A DNA stretch of 64,000 nt from the NCBI GenBank assembly GCA_001542995.1, contig LFLA01000009.1, positions 1 through 64,000 of the forward strand, in the 5' to 3' direction. The notes under the pieces were generated by a model, which was not told where the DNA came from, searched no databases, and was given only the letters and a program-made list of their open reading frames with translations. The translations under genes and the position numbers were made by a program. The stretch is from Nitrospina sp. LS_NOB. GTDB taxonomy: Bacteria; Nitrospinota; Nitrospinia; Nitrospinales; VA-1. This document shows, piece after piece, positions 46,040 to 56,241 of the stretch (position 1 is its first letter; each line of letters starts with the position of its first letter).

Positions 46040-48612
46040 GCTTTCTGCTATATTTTAAAGACCTGTTCACCGCGCTCATCCTGCGTCCCTTATTGCGCGA
46101 CCCATTTCGCACTGCCATCACCATCCTTGGCGTGGCAGTCGGGGTCGCCGTGTTTCTCAGCATTCGTCTCGCCAACCAGCAAACCATGATGTCGTTCACC
46201 GAAAGCGTGAACCTGGTGTTAGGCAGAGCCGATGCGGTCATCCGGGTTGAGGGTATGGACTTTAATGAATCGGTCTTCGAAAAGCTCCACACTCTCCGTA
46301 AGGAAATCAAGGCCTACCCGGTGATTGAGGGATATGGCGTCGAGTCAACCAGCGACGAGGTGGTGGAAATTATCGGCACTGACTTATTACAAGATAGTGG
46401 CATCCGCGACTTTTCCATCAAAACCGTGGAAGAAGGTCTGAAAGGATTAATTCCACTCATAACCGATCCGGCTGGAATCATTCTTCCGGAAAAATTCGTG
46501 CCGGGCACCCGTTTTGCCCCCGGCGACACCATTGAGTTCCTGATAAAAGGAAAAATAAAAACTCTCAACGTCAACGCGATATTGGAAGACGAGGGAATCG
46601 CCAAAGCCTTGAACGGCAATTTCGCCCTGATGGATATCGCGGCGGCGCAAAACGTATTTGACAAAGTGGGCCGACTGGACCGCATCGACATCCAGTTTCT
46701 GAACTCTGCCGACTTCGAATCCATGCAGGAAAAAATCGCCTCCCTGCTTCCCGGAAACATGAAGGTCGAACGCCCACAACGCAAGAATCGTCAGGTCGGG
46801 AAAATGTTGCAGGCGTTTCAATATAACCTGACCGCCTTGAGTTTCGTGGCCCTGCTGGTCGCTCTTTATTTGATCTATAACATGATCGCCCTATCGGTGG
46901 TTCGGCGAAGGGTAGAAATCGGCACACTGCGTGCAATAGGCGCCACCCCTACTTTGATCGCCCTGATTTTTTTTCTGGAGGCCGGGATCATCGGCGCCAT
47001 CGGTTCTTTGCTCGGAATCGGGTTGGGATATTATTTCGCACAGTTTTCTCTTGATGCTGTTTCACTCACCGTCAACAACCTTTACGCGCCGAGTTATGTC
47101 ACGGAAGTGGATTTCCAATGGAGCCAGATGGGGCCCTATTTCATTTTAGGTGTTGCACTTAGTTTCATATCTGCCCTCATCCCTGCCTGGGATGCGGCCA
47201 CCACCCCGCCCACCTCGGTCATGCGGCGAGGCAGTTATGACCTAAAACTGTTTCGCGGAAGCCGCAGACTGAACATGACAGCCCTGATGGTAGTTCTGCT
47301 TGCTGCACTTTGTACACAACTGCCGCCAATCAACCACTTCCCTTATTTCGGATTCTTTTCGGTATTTTTAATTATTCTCGGCCTTTCCTTATTGTCCCCA
47401 GCGGTTTTACTGTGGACCCGTGACCGACTGCATTTCTTTTGCAAGAAACACTTTGGCGGAGAAGGCCTGCTCGCCTGCATGAACCTGTCGCAAAATGTAG
47501 GACGCAACGCCCTTGCGGTTTCGTCGCTGGCCATCGCCTTCATGATGGTCATCAGCATGTCGATCATGGTGCACAGCTTCCGCCAGACCGTGATCGTGTG
47601 GATAGACCAGACATTGCGGGCCGACCTGTTTGTACGCGTAACCGGGGGACGTGATATCGACTACCAGCATACCCTTCCTTCCGAATCCGTGGAGAAACTG
47701 AAATCCTTAAAAGGCATTGCCGCGGTCGATCAGTTCCGCGCCCTCGACATCACTTATAACGATCTTCCGGTAGTGCTGGCCACCGGTGATTTTTCCGTGC
47801 TGTCCCAGTACGGCAATCTGATAATCAAGTCCGGCCCACCCGCTCAGGAGCTAGACCGGGTCATGGTTGGCCAGAACCGAGCCATGGTTTCCGAAGCGTT
47901 TTCTCTCAAGCACAAGACGAATGTCGGAGATAGTATAGAGTTGCAAACCCCCAGCGGTCCAGCCCGGATAGAAGTCGCCGCCATCTATTTCGATTATTCC
48001 CGCGAACGCGGCTACATCATCCTCGACCGCACCACGTTTTTAAACTATTACAAGGAAACCGAGATCAACAGCTTTGTTATTTACCTTGAAGATAACACCC
48101 GGCTGGAATCCGTACGAAAAGAAGTTCTTAAAACTTTAAAAGACCATCGGCTCATCATCCGTTCCAATTCTGAATTGAAACATCAGGTGCTCGAAGTGTT
48201 CGATAAAACTTTCGCCATCACTTACTCGCTGGAAATCATCGCCATACTGGTGGCAGTGCTGGGCCTATTCAACACCCTGGTTTCGCTGATTCTCGAACGC
48301 AAACGGGAAATAGGAATCCTCAGGTTCCTCGGCGCGTTCACAGGACAAGTCAAGCGTATGGTGTTGATCGAAGCAGGAATACTGGGACTGATCGGCTCAG
48401 TAATGGGGTTTGTAGCGGGAGTGATTGTTTCCTATATCCTGATCTTCGTGATCAACAAACAATCCTTCGGCTGGACCATTCAGGTGCATTTCCCCATCCT
48501 GTTCATTCTGGTCATGATAATCACGTTCTGGGGAATTTCTTTACTATCCGGACTTTACCCTGCAAGGCTGGCAGAAAAACTCAATCCCAAAGAAGCCGTG
48601 CGCGTCGAATAA
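46036..48612 (+). CDS. FtsX/MacB-family ABC permease (duplicated)
   Basis: An 858-residue permease with a GTG start. The first half has one N-terminal helix, a large periplasmic MacB-PCD-like domain, then FtsX helices (from about 275, VALLVALYLIYNMIALSVVRRRVEIGTLRAIGA). The second half repeats the pattern, ending with the LERKREIGILRFLGAF...LYPARLAEKLNPKEAVRVE signature. With the ATPase it may export or extract lipoprotein or lipid cargo; no periplasmic adaptor gene is adjacent. A repeat core CCACTCGGCGTG starts right after the stop. Confidence 0.92.
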   Translation: MSFLLYFKDLFTALILRPLLRDPFRTAITILGVAVGVAVFLSIRLANQQTMMSFTESVNLVLGRADAVIRVEGMDFNESVFEKLHTLRKEIKAYPVIEGYGVESTSDEVVEIIGTDLLQDSGIRDFSIKTVEEGLKGLIPLITDPAGIILPEKFVPGTRFAPGDTIEFLIKGKIKTLNVNAILEDEGIAKALNGNFALMDIAAAQNVFDKVGRLDRIDIQFLNSADFESMQEKIASLLPGNMKVERPQRKNRQVGKMLQAFQYNLTALSFVALLVALYLIYNMIALSVVRRRVEIGTLRAIGATPTLIALIFFLEAGIIGAIGSLLGIGLGYYFAQFSLDAVSLTVNNLYAPSYVTEVDFQWSQMGPYFILGVALSFISALIPAWDAATTPPTSVMRRGSYDLKLFRGSRRLNMTALMVVLLAALCTQLPPINHFPYFGFFSVFLIILGLSLLSPAVLLWTRDRLHFFCKKHFGGEGLLACMNLSQNVGRNALAVSSLAIAFMMVISMSIMVHSFRQTVIVWIDQTLRADLFVRVTGGRDIDYQHTLPSESVEKLKSLKGIAAVDQFRALDITYNDLPVVLATGDFSVLSQYGNLIIKSGPPAQELDRVMVGQNRAMVSEAFSLKHKTNVGDSIELQTPSGPARIEVAAIYFDYSRERGYIILDRTTFLNYYKETEINSFVIYLEDNTRLESVRKEVLKTLKDHRLIIRSNSELKHQVLEVFDKTFAITYSLEIIAILVAVLGLFNTLVSLILERKREIGILRFLGAFTGQVKRMVLIEAGILGLIGSVMGFVAGVIVSYILIFVINKQSFGWTIQVHFPILFILVMIITFWGISLLSGLYPARLAEKLNPKEAVRVE

Positions 48613-48729
48613 CCACTCGGCGTGAAGCTGGCGTCCGGCGAACCGCCGATGGAAATGGGGCGGTGATATTATACTAGAGGAGTTTAAAACAGAGATTCTT
48701 CGCTAACGCTCAGAATGACACCTTAAGAC

Positions 48730-50484
48730 TTATTCTGCGGAGCCCGATTTTTCTGACAAGCGAATGTCGACCAGTTTTATCTCCAGCTTTTCCCTGCCGT
48801 TCCAGGTGTTGAGGTTGAGTTCGTAGACAATATCAAAAAGTTCCGTGGCGACATCGACCGATTCAAACACCTCGGCAAACCCAAAACCCACGCCTTCTAT
48901 CCGACCTCTGCCTTGACTGGCGCGAAACCGGACATGATTTTTTTCCTTACCGATCAATTTCACTTCCTGAAGTTTCACGGCCCGTGACAAAAAACAGGGA
49001 ACCGGATTTTCAGCGCCGAATGGCTCGAGCAAAGCCATCCGACTGTAAAGGGAATGGTTGATTTCTTCCAGGTCCAGCACCGCATCCACCCGCACTTCGG
49101 GAATCAGGTCTTCTTCTTTTAAATATTGATGCCCCACTTCATTCATGGCATTGCGGAACGCCTCGATTTGTTCCTCTTGAATGGTGAGTCCGGCGGCGTA
49201 GGCATGGCCGCCAAATTGAACAAGGTGCCCGGCGCAATCGGTAAAAGCCTTGAACAGATTAAAGCGGGGGATACTGCGTCCGGACCCTTTCCCCTGCCCA
49301 GCTTCCAAAGCGATGAGAACCGTGGGCCGGTGATATTTGTCGACTAGGCGGGAAGCGGCAATGCCGATCACTCCTGGATGAAAAATTTCTGAAGCCAGCA
49401 CAATCACCCGATCCTTTTGAATATTGATTTCGCTACGGAAAAGCGATTCTGCTTCTGCTACGGTTTCTTCCTGAATTTCTTTTCGCTCTGTGTTGGTACG
49501 TTCCAGTTCCCGTGCCAGAACTTTGGCTTCTTTTAGATCCGTGGATGTCAGCAGGTGCAGGCCGCTATCCGCCCGGCCCAGTCTACCGGCGGCGTTGAGC
49601 CGCGGACCAAGACCGAACCCCACCGAACGTGCATCGACATTCCCCACAATGCCTGCGGTTTCTTTTAAGGCGACCAGCCCAGGCTTTGCAGTGGTGGATA
49701 ACATTTCGAGTCCATGCACGGTTAAAATATGGTTCTCTCCGGTCAATGGCGCAACATCAGCAATGGTACCCAGAGCAAACAGATCCAAATGCCGTTTTAA
49801 ATTGGGCAGGCGTTCCTTGGACCAGCCCGCTGAATGCAATCCGTTACGCACCGCAATAGCCAGTTTGAAGGCCAGACCCACCCCACTTAAAAAGCGATAA
49901 GGATAAGCGCAGTCGGCGCGATGCGGATTAAGCACCGCGATGGCCGGGGGCAAACCTTCCCCGCCTACTTGATGATGGTCGGTGACAATAACATCCAATC
50001 CGATTTCATTCGCCAGCGCCACCTCTTTAACCCCAGTAATACCGCAATCGGCGGTGATCATCAGTCCCGCACCGCCCTCGCGTATTTTACGAACCGCGTC
50101 GCAGTTGAGTCCATAGCCCTCTGACTGCCGTTCGGGCAAATAAGCCTCGACCGGACAATTCAGGTCGCGAAAAAAATGCGTGAGAAAAGCGGCGGAGGTC
50201 ACCCCATCAACATCGTAATCACAAAAAACGGTGATGGCCTCTTTTTGCTGCAAGGCCAGAATCACCCTTTCGACAGCTTGTTGCATGCCGGTCATCAAAA
50301 ACGGATCGTGCAGACGGTTGAAATCCGCTTCCATCAAATCCTTAGCAGACTCTTCCGACGTCACCCCGCGGTTGACAAGAAGCATGGCCACCGCAGTGGG
50401 GAGTTGAAGCCCACGCTCCAACAGAGACACCGTTTCTGCAGGGGGTTCGGCCAGACACCATTTTTTATTTGATAAAGAAAGCAT
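48730..50484 (-). CDS. recJ: Single-stranded-DNA-specific exonuclease RecJ
   Basis: A 584-residue RecJ, the 5'-3' ssDNA exonuclease of recombination and mismatch repair. DHH-family motifs appear in order: FCDYDVDGVTSAAFL, ADCGITG, VTDHHQVGG, HRADCAYPYRFLSGVGLAFKLA and, in DHHA1, FGGHAYAAGLTI. Length is normal. rnhB lies 3 bp upstream on the same strand, so the pair is probably an operon. Confidence 0.95.
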   Translation of the reverse strand: MLSLSNKKWCLAEPPAETVSLLERGLQLPTAVAMLLVNRGVTSEESAKDLMEADFNRLHDPFLMTGMQQAVERVILALQQKEAITVFCDYDVDGVTSAAFLTHFFRDLNCPVEAYLPERQSEGYGLNCDAVRKIREGGAGLMITADCGITGVKEVALANEIGLDVIVTDHHQVGGEGLPPAIAVLNPHRADCAYPYRFLSGVGLAFKLAIAVRNGLHSAGWSKERLPNLKRHLDLFALGTIADVAPLTGENHILTVHGLEMLSTTAKPGLVALKETAGIVGNVDARSVGFGLGPRLNAAGRLGRADSGLHLLTSTDLKEAKVLARELERTNTERKEIQEETVAEAESLFRSEINIQKDRVIVLASEIFHPGVIGIAASRLVDKYHRPTVLIALEAGQGKGSGRSIPRFNLFKAFTDCAGHLVQFGGHAYAAGLTIQEEQIEAFRNAMNEVGHQYLKEEDLIPEVRVDAVLDLEEINHSLYSRMALLEPFGAENPVPCFLSRAVKLQEVKLIGKEKNHVRFRASQGRGRIEGVGFGFAEVFESVDVATELFDIVYELNLNTWNGREKLEIKLVDIRLSEKSGSAE

Positions 50485-50487
50485 AAT

Positions 50488-51102
50488 TTAACGATTAAGG
50501 TGCTCAGTGACCCCCTTGAAAGTTCGGCGATGGATCGGACAGGGGCCGTGCTCGGCAATCAAGTCCCGATGCAGTTGGGTGCCATACCCTTTGTGCCGGA
50601 CAAACTCATACTGCGGATACAGGTGGTGATAGTCTTCCATGATGTGATCGCGGGTCACTTTGGCCAGAATCGAAGCGGCAGCTATGGAAAAACTTTTCGC
50701 ATCCCCCTTTACAATCGCCCACTGGTCTATGGATGAATCTATTTTCTGGTTGCCATCAATGAGCAGAAGATCAGGGTCCGATGGCAATTTTTCCACCGCC
50801 TGTTTCATCGCCAACCGCGCCGCCTGAAGAATATTAATTTCATCAATCACTTCCCGGTCAACCACTGCGATTCCATAAGAAACCGCTTTTTCTTTTATTT
50901 GCGGAAACAGTTCCTCGCGTTTTGTCGGCGAAAGTTTTTTAGAATCATTGAGACCGGTGATCTCAGACTCAGGAGAGAAAACTACAGCGGCAGCAACCAC
51001 CGGCCCCGCTAACGGACCTCGCCCTGCCTCATCCACTCCGACCACAAACCGGTAGCCCTTCTCACGTGCCTTGATTTCGTAGTCCCACAAATCCCGTTCC
51101 AT
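50488..51102 (-). CDS. rnhB: Ribonuclease HII
   Basis: A 204-residue RNase HII that nicks RNA in RNA-DNA hybrids and at misincorporated ribonucleotides. The catalytic acidic motif is VVGVDEAGRGPLAGPVVAAAV, followed by LNDSKKLSPTKREELF and DHIMEDYHHLYPQYEFVRHKGYGT. ATG 51102 is chosen; an in-frame ATG at 51153 would add a hydrophobic leader not expected of this enzyme. It is divergent from the M48 peptidase. Confidence 0.94.
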   Translation of the reverse strand: MERDLWDYEIKAREKGYRFVVGVDEAGRGPLAGPVVAAAVVFSPESEITGLNDSKKLSPTKREELFPQIKEKAVSYGIAVVDREVIDEINILQAARLAMKQAVEKLPSDPDLLLIDGNQKIDSSIDQWAIVKGDAKSFSIAAASILAKVTRDHIMEDYHHLYPQYEFVRHKGYGTQLHRDLIAEHGPCPIHRRTFKGVTEHLNR

Positions 51103-51172
51103 GGGCAAAGCATAAGACATTCCCAACCAGAGTGCTATTGAAAACCATGCCAAAGCCTTCTATAATTGGTCT

Positions 51173-52063
51173 ATGCCTAACCCATTGAAAGCTATTCTTG
51201 TGGCGGTCGTATTTATTTTTGCCGCCTGTGCCACTACGCCAGTTTCCAACCGGCAAGCCCTGATTCTCATTTCCCAGTCACAGGAAATTGCATTTGGCAA
51301 GCAGGCTTACAAGCAGGCTCTTAAAGGCCAAAAGGATTCGGACAACGCACATTTGAACCAGGTGCTTCGGCGTGTCGGTCGGCGCATCGCCGAAGTCAGC
51401 GACATGCCCAAGCTGGACTGGGAGTTCCGATTGATCGAGTCGAAAGATAGAAACGCTTTCGCCCTGCCAGGCGGCAAGGTCGCGGTCTACACCGGCATGC
51501 TCCGCATTTGTCAAAACGAAGCCGGACTGGCCACCGTGTTGAGTCACGAAATTGCCCATGTCATTGCCCGGCATGGAGCCCAGAGAATGTCTCAGCAAAT
51601 GCTTCTGACCGGAGCCATGATAGGTGCCAACGTTAGCCTTAGAAACAATACCCAGCGGGGCATTATCATGGGTGCTTTGGGACTGGGGGTTTTGTATGGC
51701 ATCACCCTGCCTTTCAGCCGGGGCGATGAAGGAGAGGCCGACCAGATCGGGTTGGTCTATATGGCTAAAGCGGGATACGATCCTGAGGAAGCGATCCGGT
51801 TCTGGCAACGGTTCAGTCAGGCCAAAGGGGATAAAGATCCTCCCGAGTGGGCTTCCACCCACCCTGCCGACAAGACCCGCATTCAAGGATTGAAGACCTA
51901 CCTCTCCCGCGCCAAATACAAATATCAAAACATCAAACTGAAACACGGACTGGGCGAAACGTTCAACCTGCCAGCGGAGAAAGACGAACCGGAAAAACCG
52001 AAACCTGTTCCCGGCGTTTCTGTCGAAACCCTCTCACCCTCCACTAGGCGTGGGGCCGACTAG
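51173..52063 (+). CDS. M48-family metalloprotease lipoprotein
   Basis: A 296-residue BepA/LoiP-like peptidase. A lipobox (FAACAT) ends the signal peptide near residue 19, so it is probably a membrane-anchored lipoprotein. The zinc motif is HEIAHVIARH with the downstream EGEADQIG ligand Glu. Such proteins degrade or fold outer-membrane proteins. The C-terminal six residues (TRRGAD) and the stop are encoded by a gene-end repeat copy, so the tail is not ancestral. Confidence 0.92.
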   Translation: MPNPLKAILVAVVFIFAACATTPVSNRQALILISQSQEIAFGKQAYKQALKGQKDSDNAHLNQVLRRVGRRIAEVSDMPKLDWEFRLIESKDRNAFALPGGKVAVYTGMLRICQNEAGLATVLSHEIAHVIARHGAQRMSQQMLLTGAMIGANVSLRNNTQRGIIMGALGLGVLYGITLPFSRGDEGEADQIGLVYMAKAGYDPEEAIRFWQRFSQAKGDKDPPEWASTHPADKTRIQGLKTYLSRAKYKYQNIKLKHGLGETFNLPAEKDEPEKPKPVPGVSVETLSPSTRRGAD

Positions 52064-52154
52064 CAGTGGCTCTATCTAGCTAGCAAAAGGTTAACTCGGC
52101 TGAACAAGAAGTTATAATTTGCCATCGGTGGATCGCTGACTCCGCGCCTAGCGG
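52041..52154 (+). repeat. Paired gene-end repeats between M48 peptidase and hydrolase remnant
   Basis: Exact core CCACTAGGCGTGGGGCC (52041-52057) is translated into the M48 C-terminus. The CCGCGCCTAGCGG copy (52142-52154), inverted and with compensated stem, is translated into the hydrolase tail. Confidence 0.85.
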
Positions 52155-52612
52155 CAAGTCGGGGATAGCAGTGGCAATGAGTTCGGACCAGACTTTTTTC
52201 CACCCCCTAGAATGAGTGACACCCGGCACCGTTTGTATTTTGACACAGTTGTCCTTACCCGCTTTGGAACGAAAGCTTTCGGCAACATAGCGACCCATGA
52301 CTTTGTCCCGTTCTCCAACATAGTGAATCTGGGGAATGGCGGAAACTTTATCTGCAACATGTGCCGGATTGAGCGAGCCTGTCAATGAACTAACTTTATG
52401 GCGTTTTGTCCAAACCTTGTGGTCAATATTTCCTGCCACGGTGCGGATGCCGCTGACATCCAACCGTCGGGCTGATACTAAGATGGCCACCGCACCTCCC
52501 CCGGAAAATCCGACAAGCTCCAGTTTCTTTGCCCCTGCTTTTTTCTTTCCAAGGTCGATCACCGCCGACACGCTATCGATAATCTCAGAGGCAAAGCGCT
52601 TGTTTGTCCAGC
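52080..52612 (-). pseudogene. Alpha/beta-hydrolase, C-terminal remnant
   Basis: Reads as the middle and end of an alpha/beta hydrolase: SRWTNKRFASEIIDSVSAV, nucleophile elbow LVGFSGGGAVAIL, then HYVGERDKVM and VPGVTHSRGW, which hold the likely Asp and His. The N-terminal part is missing; at about 52612 the frame runs into the broken autotransporter-like gene. An internal ATG at 52571 opens a 163-codon frame. The last 20 or so codons and the stop are encoded by a repeat copy. Confidence 0.65.
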
Positions 52613-54647
52613 GGGAAAAGTCAATCCAACCCCTGCAAGCAAACTGTGGTTGGCCGGATCAAAGCCAGTGGTCTTGAAAGAACCACCGCCACCAGTAAAA
52701 GTAGATGTCGTGGCAACCTTTTCATCTGGCAAGACCCTGTCCTGCACCGATACCAACACGAAGGTTGGCCATACGTTTTGAACCACTTGCCTTGAAGCCG
52801 TTCCTGCTGTTACGGAACTTACGATAGCACCCCCATCAACGGTTGGTGCCAGTGTTTCCAGAGCAGTGTCCAACTCAGCATTACTCGACAAACCGTTCAA
52901 CTCATCCAGCAAAGCATCTCCGGAAAATGCTGTATCTACAATATCGTTGATCTCAGCCGTTGTGCCAGTAAGCCCCAACGCTGATGAAGACAATGTCGTT
53001 GCAGTGAGGGTCAGATCAAATGAAGACTGGGCTGCGACAAAATCAAGCCGTATGTTGTTGTCAGTAATTGTGGGGATGTTGACCAAACCATTACTTTGGA
53101 TAATCGTGATAGCCTGCCCGGAGGTAATTCCGCCAACGATAGTCGGGACAAGGGTAGTCCCTGACTGTAAACTCACACCGTTAGCAGTGCCGATAATCGA
53201 CCCGTTGTCAGTCCCAATAGTAATGTTTAAAGTAGCGGTGGAACCCAATGTCACCGCTTGTGAAACCGTAACGTCTGCTGTTCCAACATCAAGAATGCCT
53301 GTGTCCGATGCTGTGATTGCTCCGGTAACAGATGTTGTCGCCTTGGTAAATTTTAACGTAGCCAGATTGCTGATCGTCGTTGTCGTTGCTTTGAGATCGC
53401 CGGCAAATGTCGCGGTTTTTCCGTTACCCTGAATATTGACAGCATTCAAGCTGGCAAGGGTCGAACCCACATCACCGCTGAAGGTACTGGTGCCTGCCAC
53501 ATTCAAGACCCCTTCATTCGTGGCCGCATTGGTGATGGTGCCGGTAAAATCAAAACCATTCGCAATGGTGACGGTGGCACCGGCACCGCTGGCAAAATTC
53601 AGATCCCCTGTGAAAGCATTGTTCAAGTCGATATTACCCGTGCCATTCGTCGTCAGCAAAGTGGTTTTCACAGCACTGGAAAAAGTTGCTGTACCGGTTA
53701 CCTGCGTTGATGGCCGCAAGACCTACTCCCGTTGAACCCACCGCTCCACTGACTGTTGTTGTTCCCACTAGAGTCAAGGTTCCCTGGTTCGTGGTGGTGT
53801 TCGTAATGGCTCCTGCAATGTTCACGCCTGTCGCAACGCTTATCGTGCCATCTGCAGCAAAGTCGATGGCGCCTGTTACTGTGCCGTTGAAAGAAGTGGT
53901 ATCGGTGCTAGAAATATTAATAACATCCGCCTTCAACGTGCCATTAAAAGTTGCGGTAGTGCTTGCCCCAATATTCAAAGTATCTATCGAAAATGAAGCA
54001 CCAATGTTTTGAGAGAACGTGAGTGTGTTGGCCCCACCATCGGAATTGTTGACATTCATGGTGATGTCATCATCTGCGCCCCCGGCATTGATGGTGGCAT
54101 TAATAATAATATTTTCTGCATTCGCCGTATCAAAAGTGAGAGACAATGTTGACGAGCCTGCGCCACCCACTATGGCGATCAAGTTTGTTCCGCCTCCTGA
54201 CGTAGTGGCGTTACCCTGAAAGGTCATATTGTCGTTTGTGGCTGCAATGGTCAAACTATTGGTGTTAGCGGTACTGTTCACCACAAGGTCATCGGCAAAG
54301 ATGACCCCATTTGCAGAGCTTGCAGTTGTAACATTGACACTTTGGGTAGTGTTTCCGCCTGATTCAGTGAGCGTGAAAGAATCGTTCGGTCCTGCATTAT
54401 TGCCAAGAATAACCACACCAGAATTGCTGTCAATAGTGATATTGGTCGACAACACTTCATCAGATTGGAGAAGACCACTAGCAATTAATGAAGTTAATGA
54501 TGTAACCGTTTGCCCATTAAAGACTTCAGTGGCGGCATCGGCCGCCATGGTCTTTCTGGCAAAGCCAGTCACCATGAAAAGGGATAACACAAAAATGGTT
54601 GAAACCCTGAGGCTAAGACTAAACTTATTTATTTTTAGCAATCCCAT
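52612..54647 (-). pseudogene. Autotransporter-like surface protein, frameshifted and truncated
   Basis: ATG 54647 follows GAGG. A signal peptide (to about MAADAA) leads into several hundred residues of Thr/Asn/Gly/Ser-rich beta repeats such as TTTVSGAVGST, GDVGSTLASLNAVNIQG and TFNGTLKADVINI, typical of autotransporter or filamentous passenger domains. One extra base near 53702 splits it into two frames. The end ASRQVVQNV...SLLAGVGLTF is where a beta-barrel translocator should follow, but the DNA is cut and joined to the hydrolase remnant. It would be secreted but not displayed. Confidence 0.72.
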
Positions 54648-54659
54648 TCCTACCCTCAA

Positions 54660-55171
54660 AGACGCCTATCCGCCTACACTGCGTAGGAGGAAAAATCTCG
54701 CTCCTTTTCTGACAAAAGACTGCCCATTTTTTAGACAGGCAAAAAATATTATATATTGAAGGTGAATGATTATTCGGAAAAAAGATACTGATTTTTAAGG
54801 ATATAGCTATGCTGAAACTATAGTGCGCGCATCCCCATAGCTAAAATTAAGCATTGAATGGGTTGATTGCTCAGAAGCAATATTAGTGAGGTTTCGTGAA
54901 ATGATCCCGCCGAACGGACAGGCTGGGCATACAAGTTTTTCTTTTTATTTATATGGAGGGGATGGTTGCAGAAAATGAACTTAATGGCAGGGTTACAACA
55001 GGGGCAAAAAATTCAGAAAAAAATATCAGCCCCCCCCTTGTCAGGGGGACTTTCCACTAGCCCCTTAGCAGGGGAGGCAGATAGCTAAAACTTGTTATAC
55101 CCCTCCGGGGCATGAAAGCTGGGGAAAGATTATCATAAGCCAAGAAAACTCTTTGCTAGCTGGCCCAACGC
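54660..55171. repeat. Long intergenic region upstream of the autotransporter-like gene
   Basis: No gene is seen. 54660-55010 is AT-rich with no clear signal. From 55025 repeats resume: CCCCCTTGTCAGGGGG hairpin, CCCCTTAGCAGGGG, an inverted second-family hairpin (55098-55118) and the gene-end repeat 55134-55175 that supplies the rplS stop. Confidence 0.5.
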
Positions 55172-55175
55172 CTAG
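55134..55175 (-). repeat. Gene-end repeat at the rplS stop
   Basis: TAAGCCAAGAAAACTCTTTG then GGCCCAACGCCTAGTTG: stem CAAC/GTTG, a paired change from CCAC/GTGG; its CTA is the rplS stop. Confidence 0.82.
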
Positions 55176-55597
55176 TTGCTTTTGGCAGCGGCTTTTGCGG
55201 CTTTGGCTTTTTTGCCCCGGGTCTTGGTCTTTTTCGCCTTGGTCGTGGGTCGCGGTGCCTTGAGCTCTTTCAGGCGGGCGGCTTTGCCACGCAGTTCGCG
55301 TAAATAATAAAGCTTGGCCTGCCGCACCTTAGCGCGTCGAATGATCTCAATTTTTTCGACTCGGGGGGAATGAAAGGGGAATATGCGCTCCACTCCGATA
55401 CCAAAGGAAATTTTGCGGACCGTCAGGGTCTTGCGAACCCCACCACCACGCATTTTGATGACCACGCCTTCGATAACCTGAATACGTTCTTTCTCTCCTT
55501 CAACGATGCGCATATGCACCTTGACGGTGTCGCCGATATGAACATCGGTAACATCTTTCTTCATTTCTTTTGCTTCGATCTGGTCTACTAAGTTCAT
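55172..55597 (-). CDS. rplS: 50S ribosomal protein L19
   Basis: A 141-residue L19: [71 protein letters not shown]. It is longer than usual because of a C-terminal tail of about 25 residues rich in Lys, Ala and Thr. The last codon and stop (AAC TAG) belong to a gene-end repeat copy. It is last in the rpsP-khpA-rimM-trmD-SPOUT-rplS block. Confidence 0.95.
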   Translation of the reverse strand: MNLVDQIEAKEMKKDVTDVHIGDTVKVHMRIVEGEKERIQVIEGVVIKMRGGGVRKTLTVRKISFGIGVERIFPFHSPRVEKIEIIRRAKVRQAKLYYLRELRGKAARLKELKAPRPTTKAKKTKTRGKKAKAAKAAAKSN

Positions 55598-55665
55598 GAA
55601 CCTCTCTCCTTGGGTATATATAATTAACTAATTAATGATTTTCAATTTCGGTTTAAAACTATTTA

Positions 55666-56229
55666 TCAAAACCTGCCTAACAGGCGGTCTAATATAATTG
55701 CTATCGCTCCTCGTACCGGCAAATGATTGAACCCGTTATTGCCTTCGATGGGTTCGAGCACATGGTCGGCATTACCGATCAGGTTTTTTTCCAGTCCCCA
55801 GCCGGTACCAAAAACCAGAAGCACGGGCCCATCTTCATTTAACTGTTCCCTTAACGTTTCAAACCCGATGCTGTTCGGCACCTGTTTGGCCCCGGTGACC
55901 ACCACACGGGGTTTTTCCCCGCTCTGTTCGGCCAGCTCGGCAATCGCACCATCCAGGCTTTTTATGACCCGGGTTTTGAGCAACGCTTCCTTTCGGGTCG
56001 GATTGTATTCCGCCCCATGCCCTGTCAGCCAGTGACTGACCAACCTCTCGACCAGCTCCTGCTGAGTCTTCAAGGGCGTGACCACATAAAAAGTACCGAT
56101 CCCAAACGTCCGGCAGACGCGCGAAATATCATGCACGTCCAAGGTGGTGATGGATGATACCACCACTTCCCCGGATTTGTTATAGACGGGGAAATGGACC
56201 AGCGCCAGATGAATGTTTGCCTTATCCAA
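55666..56229 (-). CDS. SPOUT-type RNA methyltransferase
   Basis: A 187-residue protein matching the SAM-dependent RNA methyltransferase family (PF09936, Thermotoga TM1570 type) that sits between trmD and rplS in many bacteria. It starts NIHLALVHFPVYNKSGEVV, and the knot region is VLLVFGTGWGLEKNLI...LEPIEGNNGFNHLPVRGAIAIILDRLLG. Its RNA target is not known to me. It follows trmD after 12 bp. Confidence 0.87.
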   Translation of the reverse strand: MDKANIHLALVHFPVYNKSGEVVVSSITTLDVHDISRVCRTFGIGTFYVVTPLKTQQELVERLVSHWLTGHGAEYNPTRKEALLKTRVIKSLDGAIAELAEQSGEKPRVVVTGAKQVPNSIGFETLREQLNEDGPVLLVFGTGWGLEKNLIGNADHVLEPIEGNNGFNHLPVRGAIAIILDRLLGRF

Positions 56230-56241
56230 AGCCGACCTGTG

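Noticed and set aside
52866-54759. Long plus-strand open frames (176-188 codons) opposite the autotransporter-like gene
   Set aside because: They are low-complexity Val/Ala/Pro translations of Thr/Asn/Gly-rich coding DNA read backwards, with no ribosome sites or family features.
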